The translations under genes were made by a program, and so were the position numbers. A stretch of 64,000 bases of DNA, taken from contig CAVUIW010000001.1 in assembly GCA_963741525.1 (NCBI GenBank), positions 62,001 to 126,000 on the forward strand. Reading direction: 5' to 3'. The first letter of the stretch is position 1, and every line of letters begins with the position of its first letter. This DNA comes from JANNSX01 sp963741525. GTDB taxonomy: Bacteria > Pseudomonadota > Alphaproteobacteria > Rhizobiales > Hyphomicrobiaceae. Of this stretch, positions 27,092 to 36,182 are shown piece after piece. The notes under the pieces were generated by a model. That model worked only from the letters and a program-made list of their open reading frames with translations. It was not told where the DNA came from and did no database searches.

Positions 27092-28348
27092 TCACCCCGC
27101 AATCCCGATGGCCTTGATCGCCCGTTCCGCCGCGCGGATGCCGGTCAGATGCGCACCGTGGGCGGTCGAGAAGAAGTCGTGCGAGGTCGCCTCGCCGGCA
27201 AGAAACAGCCGGTCCGAAAACGGCTCGGCGAGCCGCTTGCGCATGTCGGCCTTGCCGGGACGCGCGAAAGAGTAAGCGCCGCGGATGAAGGGGTCGGACA
27301 CCCAGTGCGTCGCGGTCGCGCCGGTGATGCGCTTGCCCATGCCAGCCCCGAACGCGGCTACGAAGCGCTCCTTGGCGAAGGCGATCATGGCCGCCTCACC
27401 CGCCTTCTCGATCTCCCGGCCAAAATTGCCACCGAGCGAGGCATGGACGATCGGTTGCCCGAAGGGGTTGAGATAGAAGTTGAGCGGCGTGTCCCCGCTC
27501 AACGAGACCGTCATGAAGGCGTTGTCGGGGACATCCTCGATCGGCCGGTCGAGCGCCAGCGCGACCTTCTCGGCGCATCCGATCGGAACAGACTCGAGAG
27601 CGGATGAGAGTTCGCCCGGCAGCTCCGGATCGAACCGGATGCCACCGCCGGATAGCACTTTCGTCGAGGCGGTGACGATGACCGCTTTGGCGCGCAGATC
27701 GCCCTTGCTAGTCGCAAGCACGGCCTGCTTACCCGACCAATCGACCGATCGCACCGGCGTCGCAAGCTCCACCGGAACGCCAGCCGCCACCTTCTGCACA
27801 AGCGCCCCGTAGCCGTCCTCGACCGGCCAGTTCTCCTCGGTGTCGTTGTAGCGCGAGGCATCGACGGCCGAGACGTCCTCGATCTCGGCGCTGCTGACCA
27901 GCGTGTAGACGTGCCGGATCTCGTCCAGAAACGGTTGATCCGGCCGGATGGCCTCGGCAACTGCCACATCGCGGCCGGCATCGCCCATGGCATACATGGC
28001 CGCATAGGCCTCCTCGAAGGCTTTGCCGTAGGCGTCGCGCTCGCTTTCGCTGAGCCAATCGCCGTGGCGGAAGATGCGCCGCTCGCCCCAGCTGAACTGC
28101 TTGCGATAGCGCACGCCCAGCCGGTCCGCCTCCACCGTCAGCGGATTGATCGAGGCCGAGTGCAGCCAGTGGCAGCCGCGATCGAAGGCAATGCCGGGGA
28201 AGGTCTCGGTGTCCGTCCAGGACCTGCCGCCGCTCCGGGAACGGGCTTCCAGCACTCGGAACGAGACGCCGGCCCGCTGCAAAAGCTTGCCGGCAGCGAG
28301 ACCAGCAGCGCCCGCGCCGACAATGGCAACGTCGACCTCGGTGGTCAT
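27092..28348 (-). CDS. Flavin-dependent amine oxidase family protein
   Basis: 418 residues. FAD-binding dinucleotide loop VAIVGAGAAGLAAGKLLQRAG at the start, then LEARSRSGGRSWT (the GG-R motif of amine oxidases), and a C-terminal FAD contact LFLAGEATSHDFFSTAHGAHLTG. Substrate domain in between (GCHWLHSASINPLT). Bacterial relatives oxidise amines or are uncharacterised NAD(P)/FAD proteins. The ATG at 28348 precedes the nucleotide loop and overlaps the upstream quinone reductase stop codon (ATGA), so the two are translationally coupled. Confidence 0.87.
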   Translation of the reverse strand: MTTEVDVAIVGAGAAGLAAGKLLQRAGVSFRVLEARSRSGGRSWTDTETFPGIAFDRGCHWLHSASINPLTVEADRLGVRYRKQFSWGERRIFRHGDWLSESERDAYGKAFEEAYAAMYAMGDAGRDVAVAEAIRPDQPFLDEIRHVYTLVSSAEIEDVSAVDASRYNDTEENWPVEDGYGALVQKVAAGVPVELATPVRSVDWSGKQAVLATSKGDLRAKAVIVTASTKVLSGGGIRFDPELPGELSSALESVPIGCAEKVALALDRPIEDVPDNAFMTVSLSGDTPLNFYLNPFGQPIVHASLGGNFGREIEKAGEAAMIAFAKERFVAAFGAGMGKRITGATATHWVSDPFIRGAYSFARPGKADMRKRLAEPFSDRLFLAGEATSHDFFSTAHGAHLTGIRAAERAIKAIGIAG

Positions 28349-29130
28349 GCTTGCTCCCTTGGATCGGCGCCCGGACCGTAGGCGAATGGTCCGGGGTCCT
28401 GACATCCTGGCTTCAGCGCGCCACTCTTCGTCCATTCATTCTGGGTATTGAATGGCAGCACCCGCCGGGTCTCGACTTCCTGCATCGCCACGGCAACCTT
28501 TTCGGCATGCTTGGCGAGCCGCTCCGTCTCGGCGGTACCGGTGTCGTCCGGGCTCCAACCGCCGACACCCAGGATGGCCAAAGGCTCGACCACTGAGTAG
28601 CCGAGATAATAGAGGCTGTACTGCACCGGCCAGAGCGATTGGTCGAGACCGCCGTTGCGTCCGCCGAGCACGAAGCCCTCGGCTTCTCCTGCGCCGACCG
28701 TCGAGACGATCGCCCGCTTGCCACGGAATTTGCCGGTGTCGAAGCGCTCGGTGCTCGTATACGCGCCGCCCCAGACGAAGACGCGATCGATCCAGCCTTT
28801 GAGAATCGCCGGCGGCCCGAACCACCAGAGTGGATACTGCAGGACCAAAAGATCGGCGGCTTCCATGCGTCTGAGCTCGTCGCCGATATGCGGCGCGAGC
28901 GAGCTGGCCTCGAAGGCATGCCGCTGCTCGCCGGCAGCCTCGAAGCGCTCGCGATGTTTGCGTTGCTTGAAGTGCAATGGCCCCTCGGAGGCGTCGAAGC
29001 CGATCGTGTAGAGGTCGGTCAGCGTGACCGTCCAGCCGGCGGCCTGCAGCGCCCCTTGCGCCGTCCGCGCCAGATGCGCGCTGTAGGACTGCGGCTCCGG
29101 ATGGGCCAAAACGATGTGGGCGGCGGGCAT
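28345..29130 (-). CDS. NAD(P)H dehydrogenase (quinone), flavodoxin-like fold
   Basis: 261 residues. AHIVLAHPEPQSYSAHLART is the FMN/FAD phosphate loop of the NQO1/MdaB-type family; LVLQYPLWWFGPPAILKGWI with FVWGGAYT is the second flavin segment. Such enzymes carry out two-electron reduction of quinones or drugs. The C-terminal 40 residues (FNTQNEWTKSGALKPGCQDP) are an extension. It is the first gene of a two-gene unit with the amine oxidase. Confidence 0.87.
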   Translation of the reverse strand: MPAAHIVLAHPEPQSYSAHLARTAQGALQAAGWTVTLTDLYTIGFDASEGPLHFKQRKHRERFEAAGEQRHAFEASSLAPHIGDELRRMEAADLLVLQYPLWWFGPPAILKGWIDRVFVWGGAYTSTERFDTGKFRGKRAIVSTVGAGEAEGFVLGGRNGGLDQSLWPVQYSLYYLGYSVVEPLAILGVGGWSPDDTGTAETERLAKHAEKVAVAMQEVETRRVLPFNTQNEWTKSGALKPGCQDPGPFAYGPGADPREQA

Positions 29131-29284
29131 GGATGGAATCCTGATGGAAGGAGCCGCATTCTAGGCGAACCACCTACGTACGCAAAATGCCGGCACTTTG
29201 CCATGCCAGCTGAATTCGCTGCCCGCTCCTTGGAATTGCCCTATTCTCTACCCACGTCTCACTGGTATGCGGGAGATCAGGACC

Positions 29285-30544
29285 ATGCGCCTCGTCGACT
29301 TGCGGACGCTCGGGCTCGCGGCGGCATTGGCCGTCGGCGCGGGATGGCCGGTGTCGGCCCTTGCCCAGGATACGGAAGCCCCCGCCGAGGATCAGGGCGT
29401 CGCCGTCGTCGAAGAGCCGGCGGAGGATGCCCGCGCGGGCGATGAGGCCTACGAGCGCGCCAAGGCGCTACTTGCCGCCATTGACGACATCCTGGAGGAC
29501 ACCGCCGAGCAGCGCGCCGACCAGAGGAAGCTGCCGAGCAAGGACGAGTTCATCGTTCCCCCCGTCTTCACCGCGACGAAGGAGGATCGCGAGGACAAGA
29601 TCCGCGCCCTCCTCGACAGCGCGCTCGCCGTCGTCACCGACGTGCCGATCGTCGAGCTGCAGAAGCAGCTCGAGGCCCGCCGCCGCTCGATCCGGGATCT
29701 CGAAGACCAGATCGCCGAGCTGAAGGCCCGCCAACTGACCGCCCCCGAGGATGCCCTCATGCCGGGCATCCTCAACGACACGGTCGAGAGCCTGGGCTCC
29801 GAAGTGAAGGAGCTGGAAAGCCGGATCGAGGGCAACCGCGCCGAGATCGAGACATCGAAATCGGAGATTGCAGGTGCGCTCGCCGCCTCCGGCGTCAAGA
29901 TGGAGCCGGGCCAGCTCGACCTGCTGCTCGACAGCGTGCTCTCGGGCGATCTCGTCCGGCTCGTCGCCGCCTTCGAGGCCGCGCGCGCCATCGACGAGCA
30001 GCTCGCCAAGGCCGTGCAGGCGACGGGCGACAATCTCGGCACCGCGCGGAAATTCTTCGCCATGCACTCGGCGCTGTTTGCCATGCTCGTGCACGGCCAG
30101 GACGCCATGATCAAGAAGATCGACAATACCTATCTGCCCCGGCTCGAAGCCATCCTCGGCGATGTGGAGGCGGCGCGGAGCGAGACGAAGCGGCTCTTGA
30201 AGGAGAAGAACCGGCCCGACCAGAAGCGGGCGCTCGACGCCAATCTCAAGAGCCAGGACTTCGCCGAGAAGGTCGCCAACTACTATCGCGGCTATCTGCT
30301 GAAGCAGCGCGAACAGCTGGCGGCGGCGCGCTTGAAGGCCGTCAAGGACCTCCGCATCGCCGACAACACCTACGAGACGGTGGAAGCCTCCTTCCAGCTC
30401 CGCGCGCTCATCAAGGACGCGGCGGCCTCCTTCGAGGCGATCCAGCGCCTTGAAGCCCCCGGCTTCGAGCAGATCTTCGAGAACCAGGAGCTCCGCCGCG
30501 AGTTCGAGAATTTGACGCGGAAGTTGGATGTGCCGGGGTCGTGA
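29285..30544 (+). CDS. Exported coiled-coil protein of unknown function
   Basis: 420 residues. Signal peptide MRLVDLRTLGLAAALAVGAG with cleavage near ALA-QDT. An acidic linker is followed by about 350 residues of helix with heptad character (IVELQKQLEARRRSIRDLED, VKELESRIEGNRAEIETSKS). No cysteines, no catalytic motif. The likely site is the periplasm. The start is set by the signal peptide; an ATG at 29198 lies far upstream of it. No family recognised. Confidence 0.7.
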   Translation: MRLVDLRTLGLAAALAVGAGWPVSALAQDTEAPAEDQGVAVVEEPAEDARAGDEAYERAKALLAAIDDILEDTAEQRADQRKLPSKDEFIVPPVFTATKEDREDKIRALLDSALAVVTDVPIVELQKQLEARRRSIRDLEDQIAELKARQLTAPEDALMPGILNDTVESLGSEVKELESRIEGNRAEIETSKSEIAGALAASGVKMEPGQLDLLLDSVLSGDLVRLVAAFEAARAIDEQLAKAVQATGDNLGTARKFFAMHSALFAMLVHGQDAMIKKIDNTYLPRLEAILGDVEAARSETKRLLKEKNRPDQKRALDANLKSQDFAEKVANYYRGYLLKQREQLAAARLKAVKDLRIADNTYETVEASFQLRALIKDAAASFEAIQRLEAPGFEQIFENQELRREFENLTRKLDVPGS

Positions 30545-30562
30545 GGCCGCTATGCCGGTTTG

Positions 30563-30635
30563 GGTCAGACCCTGCGGGTCTGACCACGGTACGTCCGACC
30601 TCCGCAAGTAGGCTCAGGCCCGCAGGGTCTGACCC
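30563..30635. repeat. GGTCAGACCC palindromes, second location
   Basis: GGTCAGACCC (30563-30572) / GGGTCTGACC (30576-30585) with a TGC loop, followed by a second half-site CGCAGGGTCTGACCC at 30621-30635. Same element as 3714-3746. It lies between two exported-protein genes. Confidence 0.7.
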
Positions 30636-30751
30636 TATGCCACCCGGCAATTGCCCGTTGCACCATCCGCCAATCGCCGTCATGATCCGTTCAGCTCGAA
30701 GCCGATAGCGTGGGGACGCTGCCCACTTCGAACCGCCAGGGGGCCGTCCGA

Positions 30752-31108
30752 ATGACACACGCATGCACGCGCCGCGTTGCGCTCGCTCTCGTCACGACGG
30801 CACTTGCCATGCCCTCCGCCCTCGCGCAAACCGCGCTCGACGGCTACGGTCCCAAGGAAGCCTCGAGCCTCGCCGGCATCGCCGTGGTCGACAGCACGGG
30901 CAAGTACATCGGCGTCGTCAATTCCGTCGCCCACGACGGCCAGGGCGTGCCGATCGTCGTCAAGGTCGGCATGGGCGGCATCTTCGGCTTCTTCCAACGC
31001 ATCGTGCCGGTGACGGTCGATCAGGTCGAGCTGAAGACGGACGCGCAAGGGGCGCGGTATCTGGTCGTCAGGAAGACAAAGGCGCAGATTTTGGGGAAGG
31101 CGATTTAG
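30752..31108 (+). CDS. Exported PRC-barrel-like protein
   Basis: 118 residues. Signal peptide (CTRRVALALVTTALAMPSAL, cleavage near ALA-QTA). The mature domain EASSLAGIAVVDSTGKYIGV followed by VPIVVKVGMGGIFGFFQRIVP and VELKTDAQGARYLVV fits a PRC-barrel-like beta domain. CAGGGGG precedes the ATG at 30752. Role unknown. Confidence 0.65.
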   Translation: MTHACTRRVALALVTTALAMPSALAQTALDGYGPKEASSLAGIAVVDSTGKYIGVVNSVAHDGQGVPIVVKVGMGGIFGFFQRIVPVTVDQVELKTDAQGARYLVVRKTKAQILGKAI

Positions 31109-31180
31109 GTGTAGCTTGCCGGAGCAACACCGTACTGGCCAACTGAAGTCGCGAAGCTAACGCGAGAGCATAAACTCTCC

Positions 31181-31324
31181 CCGTCATGGCCGCGAAGGCG
31201 GCCACCCAGACAAGCCTGATGAATTCTCAATCCGTCAACTCAGGCGGCAGATGCACTTAGCTACTGGCCGGAGCGAAGAGTTCGTGGTGACATGTCTGGG
31301 TGGCCGCCTTCGCGGCCATGACGG
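31181..31324. repeat. Perfect 32-bp inverted repeat flanking 80 bp
   Basis: Left arm 31181-31212, right arm 31293-31324, exact reverse complements. Each arm contains its own hairpin (GGCCGCGAAGGCGGCC). The enclosed 80 bp has no gene. The arrangement resembles a miniature inverted-repeat element or two repeats inserted in opposite orientation upstream of zwf. No flanking duplication was identified. Confidence 0.75.
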
Positions 31325-31491
31325 TGTTGGGGTGGTTTTCAAGACGGTTGACGCCGTCATACCCCGCGATCCGCGCAAACAACCCACCGTGGTCAAGGGC
31401 GAAGGGCTTTTCTCGAACGGCGGTTCCGTCTAAGCACCGGCGGAGACTGGCGCCGCGCCGTGCAGCGGCTCACTCACTTGCGAGAGCAACC

Positions 31492-32971
31492 ATGGCCGCC
31501 CGCATCATCGCCGTCGAGCCTTTCGACATGGTCGTGTTCGGCGCGACGGGCGATCTTGCCGCACGGAAGCTGTTTCCCGCGCTCTATCATCGCGATCTCG
31601 TCGGCCAGCTACCAGAGGATGCGCGGATCATCGCGACCTCGCGGCGGGAGTTTTCCCCCAAGGACTTCCAGACGCTCGTCGAGACGTCCATCACCGAGCA
31701 TGTGAGCGAGGACGATCGCGATCCCGCCGTATTGAAGCGCTTCCTCGGCCGGCTCGCTTATGTCGCCGTCGACGCCTCGGGCGAGGCCGGCTGGCCGGCG
31801 CTGGCGAAACTCCTCGGATCGCCCAATGGCCGCATCCGCGCCTTCTATCTCGCCGTCGGCCCCGACCTCTTCGCGCCGCTGACCGAGCGGCTTGGCCGCC
31901 ATGGCTTGGCGTGCGAGGGCTGCCGCGTCGTCGTCGAAAAGCCGATCGGCAAGGACGGAGCCAGCGCGCGGGCCATCAACGATGCCATCGGCAAGGTGTT
32001 CGCCGAGAGCCAGATCTTCCGCATCGACCACTATCTCGGCAAGGAGACGGTGCAGAACCTGATGGCGCTGCGCTTTGCCAACGCTTTGTTCGAGCCGGTC
32101 TGGAACGCTGCCCATATCGATCATGTGCAGATCACGGTGGCGGAAACGCTCGGCCTCGAGGGGCGCGCCGGCTACTACGAGACCTCGGGCGCGCTCCGCG
32201 ACATGGTGCAGAACCACCTGCTCCAACTCCTCTGCCTCGCCGCCATGGAGCCACCGACCTCGATCTCGGCCGAACTCGGTGCGCGACGAGAAGCTGAAGG
32301 TGTTGCGCTCTCTGAAGCCGATCACGGCGAACGAGGCCGCACAGGTGATCGTGCGCGGCCAGTACAAAGCCGGCGCTTCGGGCGATGGCCCGGTCAAGAG
32401 CTTCATCGAGGAGCTGGGCAAGCCAAAGAGCGCCACCGAGACCTTCGTTGCCATCAAGGCCGAGATCGAGAATTGGCGCTGGAAGGGCGTGCCGTTCTAT
32501 TTGAGGACCGGAAAACGGCTGGCGGCCCGCGTGTCGGAAATCGTCGTCACCTTCCGTCAGGTTCCGCATTCGATTTTCGAAGCAGGCGCCGGACCGCTGA
32601 CGCCCAACCGCCTCGTGCTCCGTCTGCAGCCCGACGAGGGTGTGAAGCTCTGGCTGATGATCAAGGACCCAGGCCCCGGCGGCATGCGGCTCCGGCGGGT
32701 ACCGCTCGACATGAGCTTCGCCGAAAGCTTCGGCATGCGCTCGGTCGACGCCTACGAGCGGCTGCTGATGGACGTGGTGCGCGGCAACCAGACCCTCTTC
32801 ATGCGCCGCGACGAGGTGGAGGCGGCCTGGGCCTGGATCGATCCGATCCTGGAGGCCTGGCGCGCTGGCGGCGAGGCGCCGAAGGCCTACACGTCGGGGA
32901 CCTGGGGCCCGTCGGCGGCGGTGGCCCTCATCGAGCGTGACGGCCGCACCTGGCACGACAGCGACGAGTAG
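31492..32971 (+). pseudogene. zwf: Glucose-6-phosphate 1-dehydrogenase, frameshifted as read
   Basis: The first committed step towards the Entner-Doudoroff route (glucose-6-phosphate to phosphogluconolactone). The N-terminal part runs to about residue 263 in one frame: FGATGDLAARKLFPALYHRD, VVVEKPIGKDGASA, FRIDHYLGKETVQNLMALRF. It then shifts to another frame at the bases CTCGGTGCG (32275-32283), where family homology requires VRDEKLKVLRSLKPI. One extra G at 32278/32279 explains this: the span is 1480 bases, that is 493 codons plus one base. The rest is intact to the stop. Either a sequencing error or a recent inactivating mutation. The downstream genes pgl-edd-eda are intact. Confidence 0.88.
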
Positions 32972-32974
32972 GCG

Positions 32975-33670
32975 ATGCTCAAGCGCTTCGATTGGCCAGA
33001 TACCGGCATGCTCGCAAAGGAGCTGGCCGCGCGTATTGCCGCAAAGCTCACCCAGCGCATTGCCGCGGAGGGCGAAGCATTCCTCGCCGTCTCGGGCGGG
33101 CAGACCCCTGTCCGGATGTTCGAGGCGCTGGCCGCCGCCGATCTCGATTGGTCGAAGGTCACCGTGACACTCGTCGACGAGCGGTGGGTGGACGAGACCT
33201 CGCCGCGCTCCAACGCGTCGCTGGTGAAGCGGCATCTGCTCACCGGCAAGGCCGCCGTGGCTCGCTTTCTTCCCCTCTATTCGACCGATCACTCGCCCGA
33301 GGCCGGCTGGCTCGCCGCCGAGCTGCGGCTCCGCACGGCACCGAAGCGGCTCACCGTCGCCATGCTCGGCATGGGCGAGGACGGCCACACGGCCTCGTTT
33401 TTCCCCGGTGGCGATCGGCTGAATGCCGCCCTCGATCCGGGCTCGAAGCGCCTGACCGAGATCATGCGCGCGCCCGGCGCCGGCGAGCCGCGCATCACCC
33501 TCACCTTTGCTACTTTGCTGACCGCCGGGTGCATCGCGCTCCACATCGAGGGCGAGGCCAAACGGCATGTCCTCGAGCGGGCGCTCGGCGAAGGGCCGGT
33601 CGCGGACATGCCGGTCCGAGCCGTGCTCCGGCAGGATCGGGTGCCTGTCGAGATTCACTGGGCGCGCTGA
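32975..33670 (+). CDS. pgl: 6-phosphogluconolactonase
   Basis: 231 residues, starting three bases after the zwf stop. It hydrolyses 6-phosphogluconolactone. Family motifs: FLAVSGGQTPVRMFEALAAA, VTLVDERWVDETSPRSNASL and LGMGEDGHTASFFPGG with the general-base histidine. It is co-transcribed with zwf and edd. Confidence 0.93.
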   Translation: MLKRFDWPDTGMLAKELAARIAAKLTQRIAAEGEAFLAVSGGQTPVRMFEALAAADLDWSKVTVTLVDERWVDETSPRSNASLVKRHLLTGKAAVARFLPLYSTDHSPEAGWLAAELRLRTAPKRLTVAMLGMGEDGHTASFFPGGDRLNAALDPGSKRLTEIMRAPGAGEPRITLTFATLLTAGCIALHIEGEAKRHVLERALGEGPVADMPVRAVLRQDRVPVEIHWAR

Positions 33671-33710
33671 CCTTGAAGCGATAGACTCGGCGCGGAAAAG
33701 GAAAACGCCC

Positions 33711-35540
33711 ATGCCTTTCAATGCCCGCCTCGGCGAGGTGACCGAGCGTATCGTCAAGCGCAGCCGCGTCGGTCGCCGCCGCTATCTCGACCGCATCGAG
33801 AAGGCGCGCGAGAGCCAGCCGGCGCGCCGTCAACTTGGCTGCGCCAATCTCGCGCACGGCTTCGCGGCGTGCGGGCCCGGCGACAAGCTCGGCCTGCGCC
33901 AGGGCGATCAGCCCAATATCGGCATCGTCACCGCCTACAACGACATGCTCTCGGCCCATCAGCCTTATGAGCGATTTCCGGAGCTGATCCGGCAGGCGGC
34001 GCGCGAGGCGGGCGGCATCGCGCAGGTGGCTGGCGGGGTGCCGGCCATGTGCGACGGCGTCACGCAAGGCGAGGCGGGGATGGAGCTGTCGCTGTTCTCA
34101 CGCGATGTCATCGCGCTGTCGACGGCGGTGGCACTCTCCCACCAGATGTTCGACGCCGCGCTCTATCTGGGAATCTGCGACAAGATCGTGCCGGGCCTTG
34201 TCATCGGCGCGCTGACCTTCGGGCATTTGCCGGGCATCTTCGTGCCATCGGGGCCGATGACGAGTGGCTTGCCGAACGACGAGAAGTCGAAGGTCCGTCA
34301 GCGCTATGCGGAAGGCAAGGCGACGCGCGCGGAGCTGCTCGAGGCCGAGGCGCAGTCCTATCACGGGCCTGGCACCTGCACCTTCTACGGAACCGCCAAC
34401 TCCAATCAGATGCTGATGGAGCTGATGGGACTGCAATTGCCGGGCGCCTCCTTCGTCAACCCGAACACGCCGCTGCGCGATGCGCTGACGCGGGCGGCGG
34501 TGAAGCGCGCGCTCGCCATCACGGCGCAGGGGAACGACTACACACCGATTGGCCTGGTGCTGGACGAGCGCGCCTTCGTCAACGGCATCGTCGGCCTGCA
34601 TGCGACTGGCGGCTCGACCAATCACACACTGCATCTGCCGGCGATGGCGGCCGCGGCCGGCATCCGTCTCTCCTGGGACGACTTCGCCGACCTCGCCGAG
34701 GTCGTGCCGCTGCTCTGCCGCATCTATCCGAACGGCAAGGCGGATGTAAATCACTTCACGGCGGCCGGCGGCATGGGATTCATGGTGCGGGAGCTTCTGG
34801 GAGCGGGGTTGCTGCACGAGGATGTCCGCACGGTGAACGGCACGGGCCTCGATGGCTATCTGTCGGAGCCAGCGCTCGATGACTCGGGCGAGCTGGTTTG
34901 GCGTGACGGTGCAGTTTCAACCGGCAACGACTCGGTGCTGCGAGGGACCCTCACCCCATTCTCACCAACGGGCGGGCTCAAAGTCCTCGATGGCCCGCTC
35001 GGCCGCGCGGTATTGAAAACCTCGGCCGTCGATTCGTCGCGCCATGTCGTCGAGGCACCGGCCCGCGTCTTCGACAGCCAGGATGCACTTCTGAAGGCCT
35101 TCAAGGCCGGCGACCTCACGGGCGATGTCATCACCGTCGTCCGCTTTCAGGGCCCGAAGGCCAACGGCATGCCCGAGTTGCACAAGCTGGTGCCGACACT
35201 GGCGGTGTTGCAGGACCGTGGCTTCAAAGTCGGGCTCGTCACCGATGGGCGCATGTCGGGAGCTTCGGGCAAGGTGCCTGCCGCGATCCACGTGACGCCC
35301 GAGGCAGTCGATGGCGGCGCCATCGCCAAGATCCGCGATGGCGATATGATACGGATCGATGGCGTGAATGGTCGGTTGGAGGTTCTGGTCGACGAGGCAG
35401 AGTGGGCCGCTCGTTCGGCCGCGACGGCCGACCTCTCCGCCAACACCCACGGCGTCGGCCGCGAGCTGTTCGGATTGTTTCGCCGTGCTGTGGGCTCGGC
35501 GGACACCGGCGCATCTCCGCTCTACGGAGATGCCGCATGA
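33711..35540 (+). CDS. edd: Phosphogluconate dehydratase
   Basis: 609 residues. It dehydrates 6-phosphogluconate to KDPG, the key Entner-Doudoroff step. It belongs to the IlvD/Edd iron-sulfur dehydratases: IGIVTAYNDMLSAHQPYERF, GGVPAMCDGVTQGEAGMELS and GPGTCTFYGTANSNQMLMEL hold cluster cysteines, and LVTDGRMSGASGKVPAAIHV is the C-terminal signature. The ATG at 33711 is preceded by AAAAGGAAAA. The stop overlaps the eda start (ATGA). Confidence 0.95.
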   Translation: MPFNARLGEVTERIVKRSRVGRRRYLDRIEKARESQPARRQLGCANLAHGFAACGPGDKLGLRQGDQPNIGIVTAYNDMLSAHQPYERFPELIRQAAREAGGIAQVAGGVPAMCDGVTQGEAGMELSLFSRDVIALSTAVALSHQMFDAALYLGICDKIVPGLVIGALTFGHLPGIFVPSGPMTSGLPNDEKSKVRQRYAEGKATRAELLEAEAQSYHGPGTCTFYGTANSNQMLMELMGLQLPGASFVNPNTPLRDALTRAAVKRALAITAQGNDYTPIGLVLDERAFVNGIVGLHATGGSTNHTLHLPAMAAAAGIRLSWDDFADLAEVVPLLCRIYPNGKADVNHFTAAGGMGFMVRELLGAGLLHEDVRTVNGTGLDGYLSEPALDDSGELVWRDGAVSTGNDSVLRGTLTPFSPTGGLKVLDGPLGRAVLKTSAVDSSRHVVEAPARVFDSQDALLKAFKAGDLTGDVITVVRFQGPKANGMPELHKLVPTLAVLQDRGFKVGLVTDGRMSGASGKVPAAIHVTPEAVDGGAIAKIRDGDMIRIDGVNGRLEVLVDEAEWAARSAATADLSANTHGVGRELFGLFRRAVGSADTGASPLYGDAA

Positions 35541-36181
35541 AGAACACCCAGCAAGGCCTCGCGGAAATTCTGAGCCGCGCGCCGGTTATCCCGGTGCTGG
35601 TGATCGACGACCTGGAAACCGCCGTGCCGCTCGGCCGCGCGCTGGTCGAGGGCGGGCTGCCGGTGCTCGAGATCACGCTGCGGACGCCGGTCGCGCTCGA
35701 GGCCATGCGGCGCATCGCCAGCGAAGTGGAGGGAGCGATTTGCGGCGCGGGAACCGTGCTCGACGTTTCGCAGCTCAAAGATTCCGAGCAGGCCGGAGCG
35801 AAGTTTGCCGTCTCGCCGGGGGCGACGCAGCACCTGATTACGGCAGCCCATCAAACGGCCATGCCGCTGCTGCCCGGCGCGGCAACGGCATCCGAGGTCA
35901 TGGCGCTCGCCGAGCAAGGCTATTTCTTTCAGAAGTTCTTCCCGGCCGAGCCGATGGGTGGCGCGGCGACGCTCGGGGCGCTGGCCTCGCCAATACCGAT
36001 GGTCCGCTTCTGCCCGACCGGCGGCATCGATCAGGCGAAGGCGGCGGCCTACCTGAAGCTCGCCAATGTGATCGCCGTCGGTGGCTCCTGGATGGCGCCC
36101 AAGGTTATGATCGCCAATCGCGATTGGGCTGAGATCACGCGGCTCGCCGCTCTGGCGGCGGGGCTGCGCAAGGGAACGTGA
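35537..36181 (+). CDS. eda: KDPG aldolase (2-dehydro-3-deoxyphosphogluconate aldolase)
   Basis: 214 residues. It cleaves KDPG to pyruvate and glyceraldehyde 3-phosphate. Conserved pieces: PVIPVLVIDDLETAVPLGRA, LPVLEITLRTP with the catalytic Glu, ICGAGTVLD, FAVSPGATQHL, and QKFFPAEP with the Schiff-base lysine, then FCPTGGID. Coupled to edd by a four-base overlap and followed by pgi after one base. Confidence 0.95.
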   Translation: MKNTQQGLAEILSRAPVIPVLVIDDLETAVPLGRALVEGGLPVLEITLRTPVALEAMRRIASEVEGAICGAGTVLDVSQLKDSEQAGAKFAVSPGATQHLITAAHQTAMPLLPGAATASEVMALAEQGYFFQKFFPAEPMGGAATLGALASPIPMVRFCPTGGIDQAKAAAYLKLANVIAVGGSWMAPKVMIANRDWAEITRLAALAAGLRKGT

Positions 36182-36182
36182 C

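Noticed and set aside
32132..33757. 541-codon minus-strand frame across zwf and pgl
   Set aside because: Antisense shadow; the conserved enzymes are on the plus strand.
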